Assembly: GCA_964389365.1 (NCBI GenBank)
Contig: CAYMDO010000005.1
Location: 1 to 64,000 of the forward strand
DNA from: UBA993 sp964389365
GTDB lineage: Bacteria > Bacillota > Dethiobacteria > DTU022
Reading direction: 5' to 3'
DNA: 64,000 nucleotides
Shown here one piece after another: positions 8,886 through 18,700 of the stretch. The position numbers were made by a program, and so were the translations under genes. Each line of letters begins with the position of its first letter. Position 1 is the first letter of the stretch. The notes beneath the pieces were generated by a model. It was not told where the DNA came from and did not search any database. It worked only from the letters and a program-made list of their open reading frames with translations.

Positions 8886-10282
8886 TTTCCGCCAACTCCT
8901 TCCGGGCTGCCGCCTAGCAGGGCAGCAGCGATCCGGTCCATCCGCATCCCTCTGGAGCCTTTTATCAGGATATGCCACCCTCGAGCAAGGGGCAGCTTAC
9001 CGAGCCGCAACAGGGCTTCTTCATGGCTGTGGTAGGAATAAACTGTCATACCGGCGCCAAGCGCTTCACATGCTGCAGCCTGCATCAGTTCTCCAACCGT
9101 TATCAGGTAGGTTACGCCGGATTCTGCCAGGTAACGGCCTATCTCCTGGTGTGACTCCCGGGCGGTAAAACCGAGTTCCAACATATCGCCCAGCACTGCG
9201 ACACTGTTGCGCCCGCCTAATTCAAACAGCACATCAACAGCCGCTTTAACCGAACTTGGGTTGGCATTATAACTATCATCGATGACAACCAGGCCGTTAT
9301 CTGTATGATAAACCCGAAGCCTTCCTGCCGATGTCCGGCTCTCCTCAAGCCCTTTTTGCATCTCCGGCAGGCTTAAACCCAGGATATAGCCGACGGTAAG
9401 AGCTGCCAGGGCATTGTGTGCCGACTCCCGTCCCGGTAAAGGCGCTTTAAACCACCCCTCAGATTTATCTGGAAAACGCACCCGGAAAAAGCTGTTTTCT
9501 CCCCTTTGAGACAACTCTAAGCCTTTTATATCGCCCTGGTTAAAGCTGTAGTAATAGACTTTTCCCGGGTAGCGTTCCCCAAGCTTTAGGAGGCGGGGAT
9601 CATCGCCGTTTAAAACGGCTACCCCGCCTGAGCCGAGGTTATCAAGCAGTTCTCCTTTCGCTTTTTCAATCGCATCTATTGATCCTAACGTCTCAATATG
9701 GGCTTCACCGATATTTGTGATCACCCCGATCGAGGGATTAGCTATCCTGCACAGCGTATCTATCTCACCGGGCGCGCTCATGCCCATTTCCAGCACTGCC
9801 ACCTGGTGGTCTCTTTCCACTTTAAGTAAAGTTAAGGGCAAACCGATCTCGTTATTCAGGTTACCCTCGGTTTTCAATACACTAAACTTTGCCGCCAACA
9901 CTCCGGCCAGATAGTCTTTGGTCGTTGTCTTGCCGCTGCTGCCGGTTATCCCGATAACGGTAAGCGATAACTGTTTGCGGTACCAGGCAGCAATTTGCTG
10001 CAATGCCGTCAGGGTATTGCCGACTTCAATCAGGAGCGCTCCCTCTTTTACCGGCATGAAGTAGCTTACCCCTCTTTCTACCAGGGATCCGGCGGCTCCC
10101 TGGCTGAGAGCATCGGCAATATAGAGGTGGCCATCGGTTTTTTCTCCCCTGAAAGGAACAAACATTTCTCCCGGGGCAACCTGCCTGGAGTCGATAGTGA
10201 AGCCGGTTATCTGCTGTTCAGGGCTGCCCTGCAGCAGTTTGCCATGACAGGCTTCGATTATCTCGCTTCCTTTCAGGATCAT
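8882..10282 (-). CDS. murF: UDP-MurNAc-tripeptide--D-Ala-D-Ala ligase MurF
   Basis: Cytoplasmic Mur ligase that adds D-Ala-D-Ala to UDP-MurNAc-tripeptide. The N-terminal domain has FTIDSRQVAPGEMFVPFRGEKTDGH, the central P-loop is GITGSSGKTTTKD, followed by LEMGMSAPGEI and NIGEAHIETLGS, and the C-terminal domain has IDDSYNANPSS and LGDMLELG. Length 466. ATG behind GGGGAG. It directly follows ftsI; murE, which normally lies between them, is not present. Confidence 0.96.
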   Translation of the reverse strand: MILKGSEIIEACHGKLLQGSPEQQITGFTIDSRQVAPGEMFVPFRGEKTDGHLYIADALSQGAAGSLVERGVSYFMPVKEGALLIEVGNTLTALQQIAAWYRKQLSLTVIGITGSSGKTTTKDYLAGVLAAKFSVLKTEGNLNNEIGLPLTLLKVERDHQVAVLEMGMSAPGEIDTLCRIANPSIGVITNIGEAHIETLGSIDAIEKAKGELLDNLGSGGVAVLNGDDPRLLKLGERYPGKVYYYSFNQGDIKGLELSQRGENSFFRVRFPDKSEGWFKAPLPGRESAHNALAALTVGYILGLSLPEMQKGLEESRTSAGRLRVYHTDNGLVVIDDSYNANPSSVKAAVDVLFELGGRNSVAVLGDMLELGFTARESHQEIGRYLAESGVTYLITVGELMQAAACEALGAGMTVYSYHSHEEALLRLGKLPLARGWHILIKGSRGMRMDRIAAALLGGSPEGVGGK

Positions 10283-10298
10283 TGAGCACTCCCCATCC

Positions 10299-12032
10299 TC
10301 AGTTTAAGTCTTCCCCCGCAGCGGTTATTGCAGATGGCGTAACCTGTAAATAATTTAGGGTGCCTTCCATGATCCGCTTAAAAAGAGGGGCGCTGGTAGC
10401 TGAACCAAAACGCGGGCCCGTTGTCACGCCGTCTACTGAAACAAAAAGCACGACTCGCGGATCTTCTGCCGGTGCGAATCCGACAAAAGAATAGATATAT
10501 GAATCACTGCTGTACTGCCGGTCATCACCGATTTTTTCTGCAGTACCGGTTTTTCCGGCAGCGCGGTAACCTTCTAGGGCCGCGGTTTTTCCTGTTCCCT
10601 CGAGAACAACCGTTTCCATAAGCTCGATCATTTTTTCCGAAGTAGCGGCAGAAATTACCTGCCTGACCAGGATCGGCTCTCTTTTAAAGATTGTCTCACC
10701 CTTTTTATCTCTGATCTCTCCGACCAGGTAAGGCTGATATAGGTACCCGCCATTGACCATGGCCGACACCGCCATTACCTGCTGTAACGGGGTTACTGAA
10801 ATTCCCTGGCCAAAAGAGGTGGTTGCCAACTCCAGCGGGCCGAGCATCGACTCGTCAAATACCAGGCCGCTGCCCTCGCCCGGATAATCGATACCGGTTG
10901 CATTGCCAAATCCAAAAGCTTTCGTGTACGCGGCTAATTTTTCGGCACCGAGCCTTCGGCCCAGGGCAACGTATGCTGTATTACAGGAAGCGCCAAGTGA
11001 CTGCTGAAAAGATATAGTGCCACAGCCATTACGATCAAAAGTCCAGCAATTAACCTGATAACCGCTGACCATGACAAAACCCGGGCAGTAACTATATTCG
11101 TCCGGCTCGAACAGCCCTTCTTCCAGTGCGGCAGCCAGGGTAACCAGCTTAAAAGTCGAGCCCGGCTCAAAAGAAGCAGTAAGTGGTGCCAGCTTCCAGC
11201 GTTCCGGGTCATAATCGTTAAAATTCAGGGGATCATAGTCGGGACGGGCTGCGGCCGCCAGCACCGCACCGCTGTACGGATCCACGGCAATTGCCAGTGC
11301 CTGTCTGGGTGCAGCTTCAGCCATTACTCGTTCCAGTTCTTTCTCAACTAGATATTGAATTGATTCATCAATTGCCAGGTAAAGATTACAACTTTGCTCA
11401 GGCAGCAGATTGCCAAAATAGTTATGGGGAAGCTGACGGCCCAGTGCATCGGCCGGGTAGAGCAATCTGCCCTCACTGCCGCTTAAATACTGCTCGTAAT
11501 AGAATTCCAAGCCGGACCACCCCTGGTCCATTCCGACAAAACCAAGCAGTTGAGAGGCAAGATTGCTACCCGGATAATACCGCTTCTCTTCATTGAAAAA
11601 TACTATACCCGGCAAATTCATTTCACGCACCGCCTCGGCCGTTTCCGGATCAACCTTACGCTTAATATAAACCGCGCTGCGATCAAGGGTTACCAGTTCA
11701 GCGATTTCTTGTTCATCGATATTCAGGATTAGAGATAGAGCTCCGGCCACAATGCCCGGATCTTCTATCTGCTGCGGTATGGCAACCACCGTTTGCACAT
11801 CCTTACTGCCGGCCAGCAAACGGCCTTGGTGATCGTAGATTGCCCCCCGCCCGGCCTGTACTATTATCTGATGATTCCACTGTTTCCAGGCCTGATCAAA
11901 TAGTTCATCAGCCCGGACGATCTGAATCCAAGCCAGCCGGCCGATCAGGTAAAGTGAAAAAAGCAGGGTCATGACAAAAATAAACAGGATCCTGTTCTTT
12001 ACCGTATTGCGGCTGACAGAAATACCCGGCAA
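10299..12032 (-). CDS. ftsI: Class B penicillin-binding protein (FtsI/SpoVD type) without PASTA domains
   Basis: Septal transpeptidase that cross-links glycan strands. One N-terminal membrane segment (about residues 12-32), a dimerisation/pedestal region (GRGAIYDHQGRLLA, LGFVGMDQGWSGLEFYYEQYL), then the transpeptidase domain with active-site FEPGSTFKLVT (SxxK), SCNTAY (SxN) and KTGTAEK (KTG). At 577 residues it stops soon after the catalytic domain, so the C-terminal PASTA repeats of SpoVD and many Gram-positive PBP2 proteins are absent. TTG start six bases after the ftsL stop, with GGGGAAG upstream. Confidence 0.9.
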   Translation of the reverse strand: MPGISVSRNTVKNRILFIFVMTLLFSLYLIGRLAWIQIVRADELFDQAWKQWNHQIIVQAGRGAIYDHQGRLLAGSKDVQTVVAIPQQIEDPGIVAGALSLILNIDEQEIAELVTLDRSAVYIKRKVDPETAEAVREMNLPGIVFFNEEKRYYPGSNLASQLLGFVGMDQGWSGLEFYYEQYLSGSEGRLLYPADALGRQLPHNYFGNLLPEQSCNLYLAIDESIQYLVEKELERVMAEAAPRQALAIAVDPYSGAVLAAAARPDYDPLNFNDYDPERWKLAPLTASFEPGSTFKLVTLAAALEEGLFEPDEYSYCPGFVMVSGYQVNCWTFDRNGCGTISFQQSLGASCNTAYVALGRRLGAEKLAAYTKAFGFGNATGIDYPGEGSGLVFDESMLGPLELATTSFGQGISVTPLQQVMAVSAMVNGGYLYQPYLVGEIRDKKGETIFKREPILVRQVISAATSEKMIELMETVVLEGTGKTAALEGYRAAGKTGTAEKIGDDRQYSSDSYIYSFVGFAPAEDPRVVLFVSVDGVTTGPRFGSATSAPLFKRIMEGTLNYLQVTPSAITAAGEDLN

Positions 12033-12037
12033 TTAGT

Positions 12038-12430
12038 TCACTTCCCCACGCTGGTCGATAGCACCCGTCCTGCTGCAATTATCTTCAGCTGGGCCAACTC
12101 CGGTTCAACCATCCCCAGTTCGGTTCTGGCAATTTCTTCAATCACTGTGACAGAGCTAAGCCCGGCTACTTCAAGCTCAAGCTGCCAGATACTGTCCCGG
12201 ATGGCAGCAAATTCTTTATTAGCGCTGCTGATCCTGTAATTAGCCATCACCAGCGACGAATACTGGGCGACAACGACCAGGCTGAGCAGAAAACAGGCTA
12301 TGAACAGGGCAGCCAGCTTAAATTTCGTTAGTCTTTGCTGTGGATCTTGCCGGTAATGCGGATGCCGGTACGGCCGGTTTTGTACTCCCCTGGACTGCTG
12401 GGGAGCTATCTGCCTTGCTGCCTGATGCAT
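12038..12430 (-). CDS. ftsL: FtsL-like divisome protein
   Basis: Small bitopic protein: about 38 polar, proline/arginine/glutamine-rich cytoplasmic residues, one membrane helix (KLAALFIACFLLSLVVVAQY), then an extracytoplasmic helical stretch with heptad-like spacing (YRISSANKEFAAIRDSIWQLELEVAGL) and an IARTELGMVEP ending typical of FtsL/DivIC-type proteins. Sequence identity in this family is always low, so the call rests on architecture plus its place between rsmH and ftsI. Start taken at the ATG behind GGTAGG; a GTG three codons earlier is possible. Confidence 0.8.
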   Translation of the reverse strand: MHQAARQIAPQQSRGVQNRPYRHPHYRQDPQQRLTKFKLAALFIACFLLSLVVVAQYSSLVMANYRISSANKEFAAIRDSIWQLELEVAGLSSVTVIEEIARTELGMVEPELAQLKIIAAGRVLSTSVGK

Positions 12431-12458
12431 CCGTAACACCTACCTTCTGGTTATGGTT

Positions 12459-13397
12459 TCAGGTTAGTTTCTCTGCCACCCTCATGCGGGCGCTGCGAGC
12501 CCGCGGGTTATCTTCAACTTCAGCCGGCAAAGGTTTCAGTGCCCTGCCGGTTATTATCTTAAGCTCCGCTTTCTTGTCACAAACGCACGGCAAACCCGGT
12601 GGACAGCTGCACTGCCCAGCATGCGCGCGCATGTAATTTTTTACTAAACGGTCTTCCAGGGAATGGTATGCAATCACTACCATCCTGCCACCGGGAACCA
12701 GCATTTTCATCGCCTGCGGCAAGATTGAAACCAGGTTGTCCAGCTCCCGGTTAACCGCAAGCCGCAAAGCCTGAAAAACTTTCCGCGCAGGGTGGCCGCC
12801 CTGGCGACGGTAACGGGCCGGGATAGCCTCTTTAACAATTTCAGCCAGCAATTTGCTGTCTTCAATCGGCCCGTGCTGCTTTCTTTCCCTTACAATGCCG
12901 GCAGAGATTTTTTTTGACCAGCGTTCTTCACCATAAAGAAAAAATATTTCTGCGAGCTGCTCCCCGGTATACTGGTTAACAATATCTTTGGCTGTCAATG
13001 AGCCGCGGCGGTCCATTCGCATATCCAGGCTGCCTTCCTGGTGAAACGAAAAACCGCGTTCAGCATCCATCAGCTGTATAGTCGAAGCGCCGAGATCGAT
13101 CAAGATCCCATCGATCCGATCTATCTTAAGATCATGCATAACTTTTTCCAGTTCAGTGTAACTCTCGTGTACTATAATCATCCTGCCCTGAAAATGATTG
13201 AGCCTTTTTTCCGCCCTCTTTATTGCTTCCCTGTCCCAATCCAGGCCTACCAGCATGCCCTGCGGTTCAAGGCTACCGAGGATTGCCCCGGCATGACCCC
13301 CGTCCCCCAAGGTGGCATCGACATAAACCCCACCCGGCTGCAGGACAAGATATTTCAGGACTTCTTTTTCCATCACCGGACGGTGCATTTCTACCAT
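12459..13397 (-). CDS. rsmH: 16S rRNA (cytosine-1402-N4)-methyltransferase RsmH
   Basis: SAM-dependent methyltransferase acting on C1402 in the ribosomal P site. Signatures are HRPVMEKEVLKYL, the SAM loop DATLGDGGHAGAIL, GILIDLGASTIQL, ERGFSFHQEGSLDMRMD and C-terminal ISYHSLEDR-type IAYHSLEDRLVKNYM followed by NPRARSARMRVAEK. The frame runs back to a TTG at 13409; the ATG at 13397 has GGTGG five bases upstream and gives 312 residues, close to the family norm. Lies just after mraZ. Confidence 0.95.
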   Translation of the reverse strand: MVEMHRPVMEKEVLKYLVLQPGGVYVDATLGDGGHAGAILGSLEPQGMLVGLDWDREAIKRAEKRLNHFQGRMIIVHESYTELEKVMHDLKIDRIDGILIDLGASTIQLMDAERGFSFHQEGSLDMRMDRRGSLTAKDIVNQYTGEQLAEIFFLYGEERWSKKISAGIVRERKQHGPIEDSKLLAEIVKEAIPARYRRQGGHPARKVFQALRLAVNRELDNLVSILPQAMKMLVPGGRMVVIAYHSLEDRLVKNYMRAHAGQCSCPPGLPCVCDKKAELKIITGRALKPLPAEVEDNPRARSARMRVAEKLT

Positions 13398-13411
13398 GGC
13401 ATCCACCAATG

Positions 13412-13843
13412 CTAGAGGTCAAAGTCAACCAACTTTTCAGCCAGGACGGTATAATCCTTATTTGTTTCAATAAAGTATTTCTTCCACCTGGCCTCATCCC
13501 AGATTTCAACCCTGTCGGCTATCCCGACGATCATTACATCCCGATCAATTTCAGCATATTCGCGCAAAAATGGCGGGATCAACACTCTGCCCTGCCTATC
13601 GGGCTCAAGCTCCATGGCTCCTGAAAAAAAGAGGCGGTTAAAATCACGGTAATCTTTGCGGGTAAAAGGCTGCCTGCTAAGCTGCTGCTCAATGCGGGTC
13701 CACCGGTCTGTCGGGTATACAAAAAGGCACCTGTCCAGGCCGCGGGTCATCATAAACCGGTCACCCAAACTGTCACGCAACCGCGATGGGATGATGACTC
13801 GCCCTTTGGCATCCAGGCTGTGCTGAAATTCGCCCCTGAACAT
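13412..13843 (-). CDS. mraZ: Transcriptional regulator MraZ
   Basis: DNA-binding AbrB-fold protein that regulates the dcw cluster. Two tandem MraZ repeats are visible: FRGEFQHSLDAKGRVIIPSRLRDSLG and the second with AMELEPDRQGRVLIPPFLREYA. ATG at 13843 behind AGGTGGAGG gives 143 residues, the usual size; the eleven extra residues in the longer frame would include the SD itself. First gene of the cluster, downstream of a promoter covered by three MraZ-box repeats, so autoregulation is likely. Confidence 0.96.
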   Translation of the reverse strand: MFRGEFQHSLDAKGRVIIPSRLRDSLGDRFMMTRGLDRCLFVYPTDRWTRIEQQLSRQPFTRKDYRDFNRLFFSGAMELEPDRQGRVLIPPFLREYAEIDRDVMIVGIADRVEIWDEARWKKYFIETNKDYTVLAEKLVDFDL

Positions 13844-13872
13844 GTGTTCGCCTCCACCTGAAGCGTTTACAA

Positions 13873-13913
13873 CCACTTTTCACCACTTTACACTACTTTA
13901 TTCCCTTTTTCAA
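13873..13913 (-). promoter_or_regulatory. dcw promoter with overlapping MraZ-box repeats
   Basis: On the minus strand TTGAAA (13908-13913), a 17-base spacer and TAAAGT (13885-13890) form a sigma-A-type promoter. Over and around the -10 lie three direct repeats at exact 10-base period: AAAGTAG (13893-13899), AAAGTGG (13883-13889) and AAAGTGG (13873-13879). Known MraZ boxes in other bacteria are short direct repeats at about one helical turn; the mycoplasma form AAAGTG[GT] with three-base spacers matches closely. The site lies 30 bases before the mraZ start. Confidence 0.85.
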
Positions 13914-13954
13914 CCCTTTTGTTCCATTTTCCTGCAAAAAAATAAAAAAAAATA

Positions 13955-13988
13955 AAAAAGGGGAAATTCGATCTATTTTCCCCTTTTT
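13955..13988 (-). terminator. Intrinsic terminator after mgtE
   Basis: A perfect 12-bp stem (13955-13966 with 13977-13988, core GGGG/CCCC flanked by A/T runs) encloses a ten-base loop. On the minus strand it is followed by a long T-rich tail (TTTTATTTTTTTT). It lies about 85 bases past the mgtE stop and insulates the mraZ promoter from read-through. Confidence 0.9.
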
Positions 13989-14073
13989 CTAAATAACTAT
14001 TTGCCTGTTCCGGTTATGCGGCAAGCATGATAACCCTTACCTTAAAGAGGTTTCCCCAATAGGCCGTTAAAGA

Positions 14074-15399
14074 TCAGCTAACAAGGTGCCTGATAAAAAC
14101 CGAAGCTACCGTAAAGTAGATTAACAACCCGGTAACGTCTTTAATCGTAGTCACAAAGGGGCCTGCAGTGATAGCCGGATCGATATGGGCCATGTTCAGC
14201 AGCAGCGGCACCAGGGTTCCGATCAGGGTTGCCACACTGATTGTAACCAGCATTGACAACCCGACCACAAACCCGAGGTAAGGGTTGCCCTGCCAAAAGA
14301 AAGCGGCTATCGAAATCAGGCTGCCACAGACAATCCCCATCAGCAGGCCAACCCGAATTTCCCGGAAGAAATAGCTCCAAACATCGGCTTTGTCGATATC
14401 CCCTGTCGCTAGTCCGCGGACAAAAATGGTTGAGGACTGGGTGCCGGCATTGCCCCCCATGTCCATAATAACCGGGATAAAAACGGCAAGAGCCACTATT
14501 GTCTCAAGGGTGCTGCGGTAAGCGCCGATAACGCTGCCCGAGATCATGCCGCCCAGCATGGCAATGATCAGCCAGGGCAGGCGCATTCTGACCACTTTAG
14601 TCACCGAGGCCTCGGTTAAGCCAACCCCTTCAACCTCACTGGCCCCGGCAAAACGATAAATATCTTCATTTGCCTCTTCTACGAGAACGTCAATTACATC
14701 ATCAACAGTAATGATCCCCAGCAGGCGATCATCATCATCGACAACCGGTATGGCAAGCAAATCATACTTGGAAACGATCCGGGCCACTTCTTCCTGGTCC
14801 AGTGCCGCATTAACGCTGATTACATTTCGTTTCATGATATCTTTCAGCAAGATGCCATCACTGGAAGCAATCAGGTCACGCAAAGAAAGCACCCCGATCA
14901 GGCGGCCCTTCTCATCAACCACAAAAACATAGTAAATGGTCTCTGCCATCGGAGCAATTTCCCGCAAACGGTGAATCGCCTCTTCTACCGGTATGTTGGC
15001 TAGAAGCGATATATACTCGGTTGTCATCAAACCCCCGGCGCTGTCTTCCGGGTATTTCAGCAAATCGCCGTAATCGGCCTGAACTTCGTCATCGATCAGC
15101 TCCAGCATCTCCTGCGCTTCTGAAGGAGTCAGTTCACCGATCAGGTCAACTGCATCATCCGCCGACATAGCGCCTAATATGATCTTAACCCGCTCGTCAC
15201 TCAGCAGCCTGAGTATTTCGGCCTGCTCAAAATCCTCCATTTCCTGGAATATCAGGACGGCATCGGCCTCAGGCAGGCGTTGAATCAGCTCAACTTTTTG
15301 TTCGACAGTAAGTTCTACCAAAAGGTTGAGCAAATCGCCCGGATGGACCCCGGCTTTAAGCTCCCGGCCAATTTGAAGGTAAATGTGATTTATCGGCAT
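14074..15399 (-). CDS. mgtE: Magnesium transporter MgtE
   Basis: Homodimeric Mg2+ channel of the plasma membrane gated by cytosolic magnesium. Order of domains: an N-terminal helical superfamily domain (about residues 20-125, acidic and rich in helix repeats), a CBS pair (about 125-250; MTTEYISLLANIPVEEAI and MKRNVISVNAALDQEEVARIV), a linker helix, and five membrane segments from about residue 280 with GGNAGTQSSTIFVRGLATGDI and the late DPAITAGPFVTTIKDVTGLLIYF signature. The ATG at 15399 is chosen because AAGGCGGTGAT precedes it; a GTG at 15408 is also in frame. No M-box riboswitch is evident upstream. Confidence 0.95.
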   Translation of the reverse strand: MPINHIYLQIGRELKAGVHPGDLLNLLVELTVEQKVELIQRLPEADAVLIFQEMEDFEQAEILRLLSDERVKIILGAMSADDAVDLIGELTPSEAQEMLELIDDEVQADYGDLLKYPEDSAGGLMTTEYISLLANIPVEEAIHRLREIAPMAETIYYVFVVDEKGRLIGVLSLRDLIASSDGILLKDIMKRNVISVNAALDQEEVARIVSKYDLLAIPVVDDDDRLLGIITVDDVIDVLVEEANEDIYRFAGASEVEGVGLTEASVTKVVRMRLPWLIIAMLGGMISGSVIGAYRSTLETIVALAVFIPVIMDMGGNAGTQSSTIFVRGLATGDIDKADVWSYFFREIRVGLLMGIVCGSLISIAAFFWQGNPYLGFVVGLSMLVTISVATLIGTLVPLLLNMAHIDPAITAGPFVTTIKDVTGLLIYFTVASVFIRHLVS

Positions 15400-15467
15400 C
15401 GTGATCACCGCCTTACCAGGTGTGTCAAGGATAAAAACCAGGCTGTGCAGTAAGGTTATTAAGCACC

Positions 15468-15644
15468 AAAAAGCCCCGCCATGCCGTGGGCCGTTGTTTT
15501 GAACTGTTCCCCGAAAGGTGGGTATCCTCTCGGCTGTTTAGCAGGTCCTCATTGCAAAGGCTGCTGCGCTGCAGTCGAAGAACGGATTCCCATAACAAAA
15601 GTGTTAGCTCAAAACTTTAGCGGTTGTCACGAACACAGCAGGGC
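15468..15644 (-). ncRNA. ssrS: 6S RNA (RNA polymerase-binding regulator)
   Basis: The only gap over 300 bases in the window (15400-15712) holds a rod-like RNA. GCCCTGCTGTG at its 5' end (15644-15634) pairs over 11 bp, with G-U pairs, with CATGGCGGGGC at its 3' end (15483-15473), followed directly by TTTTT. The 5' part (GTGTTCG, then CGCTAAAGTTTTGAGC) resembles the start of Bacillus 6S RNA as I remember it, and the length of about 177 nt fits. Bacillus bsrB also lies next to aspS, from memory. A possible promoter is TTGCGC-17-TATCAT about 25-65 bases upstream, so the true 5' end may lie a little further out. Confidence 0.75.
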
Positions 15645-15712
15645 ATGTTCGTAAAAAGCTAACTATTCCATAAAAATGATAACACAAAAGCCTGAAAGGC
15701 GCAAGAAACAAG

Positions 15713-18700
15713 TTATGCTTCGTCTTCTTCACCTTCGTTGTACGTTAAGGTAAGCTTCAGTTCATCAAGTTGTTTTTCATCGACCGCTGCAGGCGCACCG
15801 GTCATCAGGCAGGCACCCGCTGCAGTTTTTGGAAACGGAATGACCTGCCTGATCGAATTGTCACCGGCCAACAGCGCTACCAGGCGATCCAGCCCGAGTG
15901 CCAAACCACCGTGAGGCGGGGCGCCAAAAGAGAGCGCTTCGAGCAGAAAACCAAATTTGTCGAGGCTTTCATCCTCGGAAAGACCGAGCAGTTTAAATAT
16001 TTTGCCCTGGGTTTCCCGATCGTGAATCCTGGTGCTGCCGCCTCCTATTTCGACCCCATCGAGAACCAGGTCGTAAGCCTGGGCGCGAACGGCAAGCGGA
16101 TCGCTTTCCAGCAGCGCAAGGTCCTCAACCCGCGGCGCAGTAAATGGGTGGTGATCGGAATCAAAGCGCTTTTCCTCGTCGTCGTAGTGAAAGAGCGGAA
16201 AGTCAACCACCCACAGGAAACACGGTTCCTCTGCCAAATCCTGCGGGGCCAGGTGGCGCCGCAGAGACCCAAGAACCTGGCAGCATGTTTCCCAGCGATC
16301 GGCTACGAACAGCAGCACATCCCCCGGCACAGCTTTCATCACTTTGGTAATTTCACCTATCAACTCAGCAGTAAAAAATTTGGCGATTGGAGAGCGCCAT
16401 CCATCATCTTCGACAAAGGTCCAGGCCAGGCCTTTCGCTCCCAGCTGGCGGGAAAGCAGTGTCAAATCGTCTAAATCCTTGCGGCTCATGCTGCTGCCGC
16501 CGGGGACGCGCAAACCCTTAACCGCTCCGCCCCCGTCCAAAGCGCTCTTAAATACTTTAAAGCCGCTTTTTGCGGCAAGCTGATCAATATCAACCAGCTC
16601 CATTGCATAACGCAAATCCGGCTTGTCAGACCCGAAGCGATTCATCGCCTCACTGTAGGTCATCCTTAAGAACGGCAGTTCAAGATCTCTGCCGTGAATC
16701 TCTTTCCAGAGCAGGGCCATCAGCCCCTCCAGCAGGGCAAAGAGGTTTTCACTGCCAAAAAACGAGGTTTCAATATCAATCTGGGTAAATTCCGGTTGAC
16801 GGTCTGCCCTCAAATCTTCGTCACGGAAACAGCGTACAATTTGAAAATAACGCTCTGCCCCGCTGACCATCAAGAGCTGTTTAAATAACTGGGGTGACTG
16901 TGGCAGAGCGTAAAAAGACCCTGGTCGCACCCGGCTCGGCACCAGAAAATCCCTGGCTCCTTCAGGTGTACTGCGGGTCAACATAGGCGTTTCCACTTCC
17001 AGAAAATCATAACTATCCATGTAATCCCGGACCAGTTTGACTGCTTTGTGCCTCAGCTTGAGACGACCGAACATTTCCGGGCGCCTTAAATCAAGATAGC
17101 GATACCGCAGCCGCAGGTTTTCATCAACGTTCAAATCATCTTCAATGTAGAACGGCGGCGTTTTAGACCGGTTTAATATCTCCATACCGGTCACGCGGAC
17201 CTCTATCTCTCCGGTTGGCAGGGCAGGGTTAATATTGTCATCGGAACGGCGAACCAGATCCCCTTCCACCGCTACCACATATTCAGAGCGCAAACTTTCG
17301 GCAAGACTGAAAAGTTCTTCCCCGTTTTGCTGGTCAAATACAAGCTGCATTAAACCGCTGCGGTCTCGCAGGTCGATAAATATCAGCCCGCCATGGTCGC
17401 GGCGACGGCCCACCCAGCCGGCAAGTTTTACTTGCGAGTTTATGTAATCGGTAGTCAGTGACCCGCAGTGATGCGTTTTAAGGGCTTCCTCAGTTTGCAG
17501 AGGCAATCGAACTTCAGGAGCAAAAACATCACCGGCAGCTAAACCGGCAGCCTTTACCGGACCGGTCAGCTTTGAAGCCAGGTCGGTGCGTGCTACCTCA
17601 CGCTGTTCCCCGTTTGTCATGTTGCGCAGGGTAACGCAACCGTCCTTTATCTCTTTATCCCCGATTATTACTACGTTGTCGTAATTAAGCTTTCCGGCGT
17701 ACTTCATCTGGGCCTTCAAGCTGCGCTCCAGGAGATCGGCTTCGGCTGTGATCTTCTGCCGACGCAATTCCTGCGCCAGCTGCAGGGCTTCGCTCTCAAG
17801 TCCGCTGCCGGCTGTTGCCACAAAAACTTTACCTCCTGCCTGGCGTGGTTCTTTTTCCCAGTCAATTGCAAGCAAAATGCGCTCTTTGCCAAAAGCTACC
17901 CCAACACCAGGCGTTGGCGGCCCGCCGAGGTGCTCAACCAAATTGTCATACCGGCCGCCGCCGCAAACTGAAGCCTGGGCTCCCAAAGCTCCGACTGTGA
18001 TTTCAAAAGCAGTCCGGGTGTAGTAATCAAGGCCGCGGACTAGTCGGTTATTTATGTTAAAGGGTATGTCAAGTCTTTTTAACAAACTTATCAACATGGT
18101 AAAGTGATCAGCACAACCCGGGCACAGGTTGTCGCTCATTTTTGGCGCACCGGCTACCAATTTCCGGCAGCTCTCTTCTTTACAGTCAAGCACTCTTAAG
18201 GGATTAGTTTTGTAGCGGCGGCGGCAGTCAGCGCAGAGACTGCTCTCCAATTTTTCAAGGCAGGGAACCAACAGTTCGCGATATGCCGGACGGCAAACCG
18301 GGCAGCCGACACTGTTCAGTTCAATGCTCAACTCTTTTAAATTAAGGATTTTGAAAAAATTATAGCAAAACGAGATTATCTCACAGTCGGCAGCTGCATG
18401 TTCGGCACCAAATATTTCCAGCCCAAATTGGTGAAACTGCCGATAGCGCCCGGCCTGGGGACGGTCATAACGAAACATCGGGCCGCTGTAGTAGAGTTTA
18501 ATCGGCTGCTGCTTTTCATTTTGATGATGCTCCAGGTAAGCCCTGGCCACGGAAGCTGTCAACTCGGGGCGCAGGGTAAGATCACGGCCGCTGCGATCTT
18601 TAAAAGAATACATCTCTTTTGATACTATGTCGCTGTCTTCCCCTACGCTTCTTGTAAAAAGATCGGTCTGCTCAAAAATGGGTGTCCTGATCTCTCCAAA

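Noticed and set aside
15409..15712. M-box magnesium riboswitch ahead of mgtE
   Set aside because: The conserved M-box blocks (such as GGTGAGGCTCC and GATACGCTGC) are absent; the sequence fits a 6S RNA with its own terminator.
15770..16474. 234-residue open frame opposite the AspRS part
   Set aside because: Antisense to a strongly conserved region; shadow.
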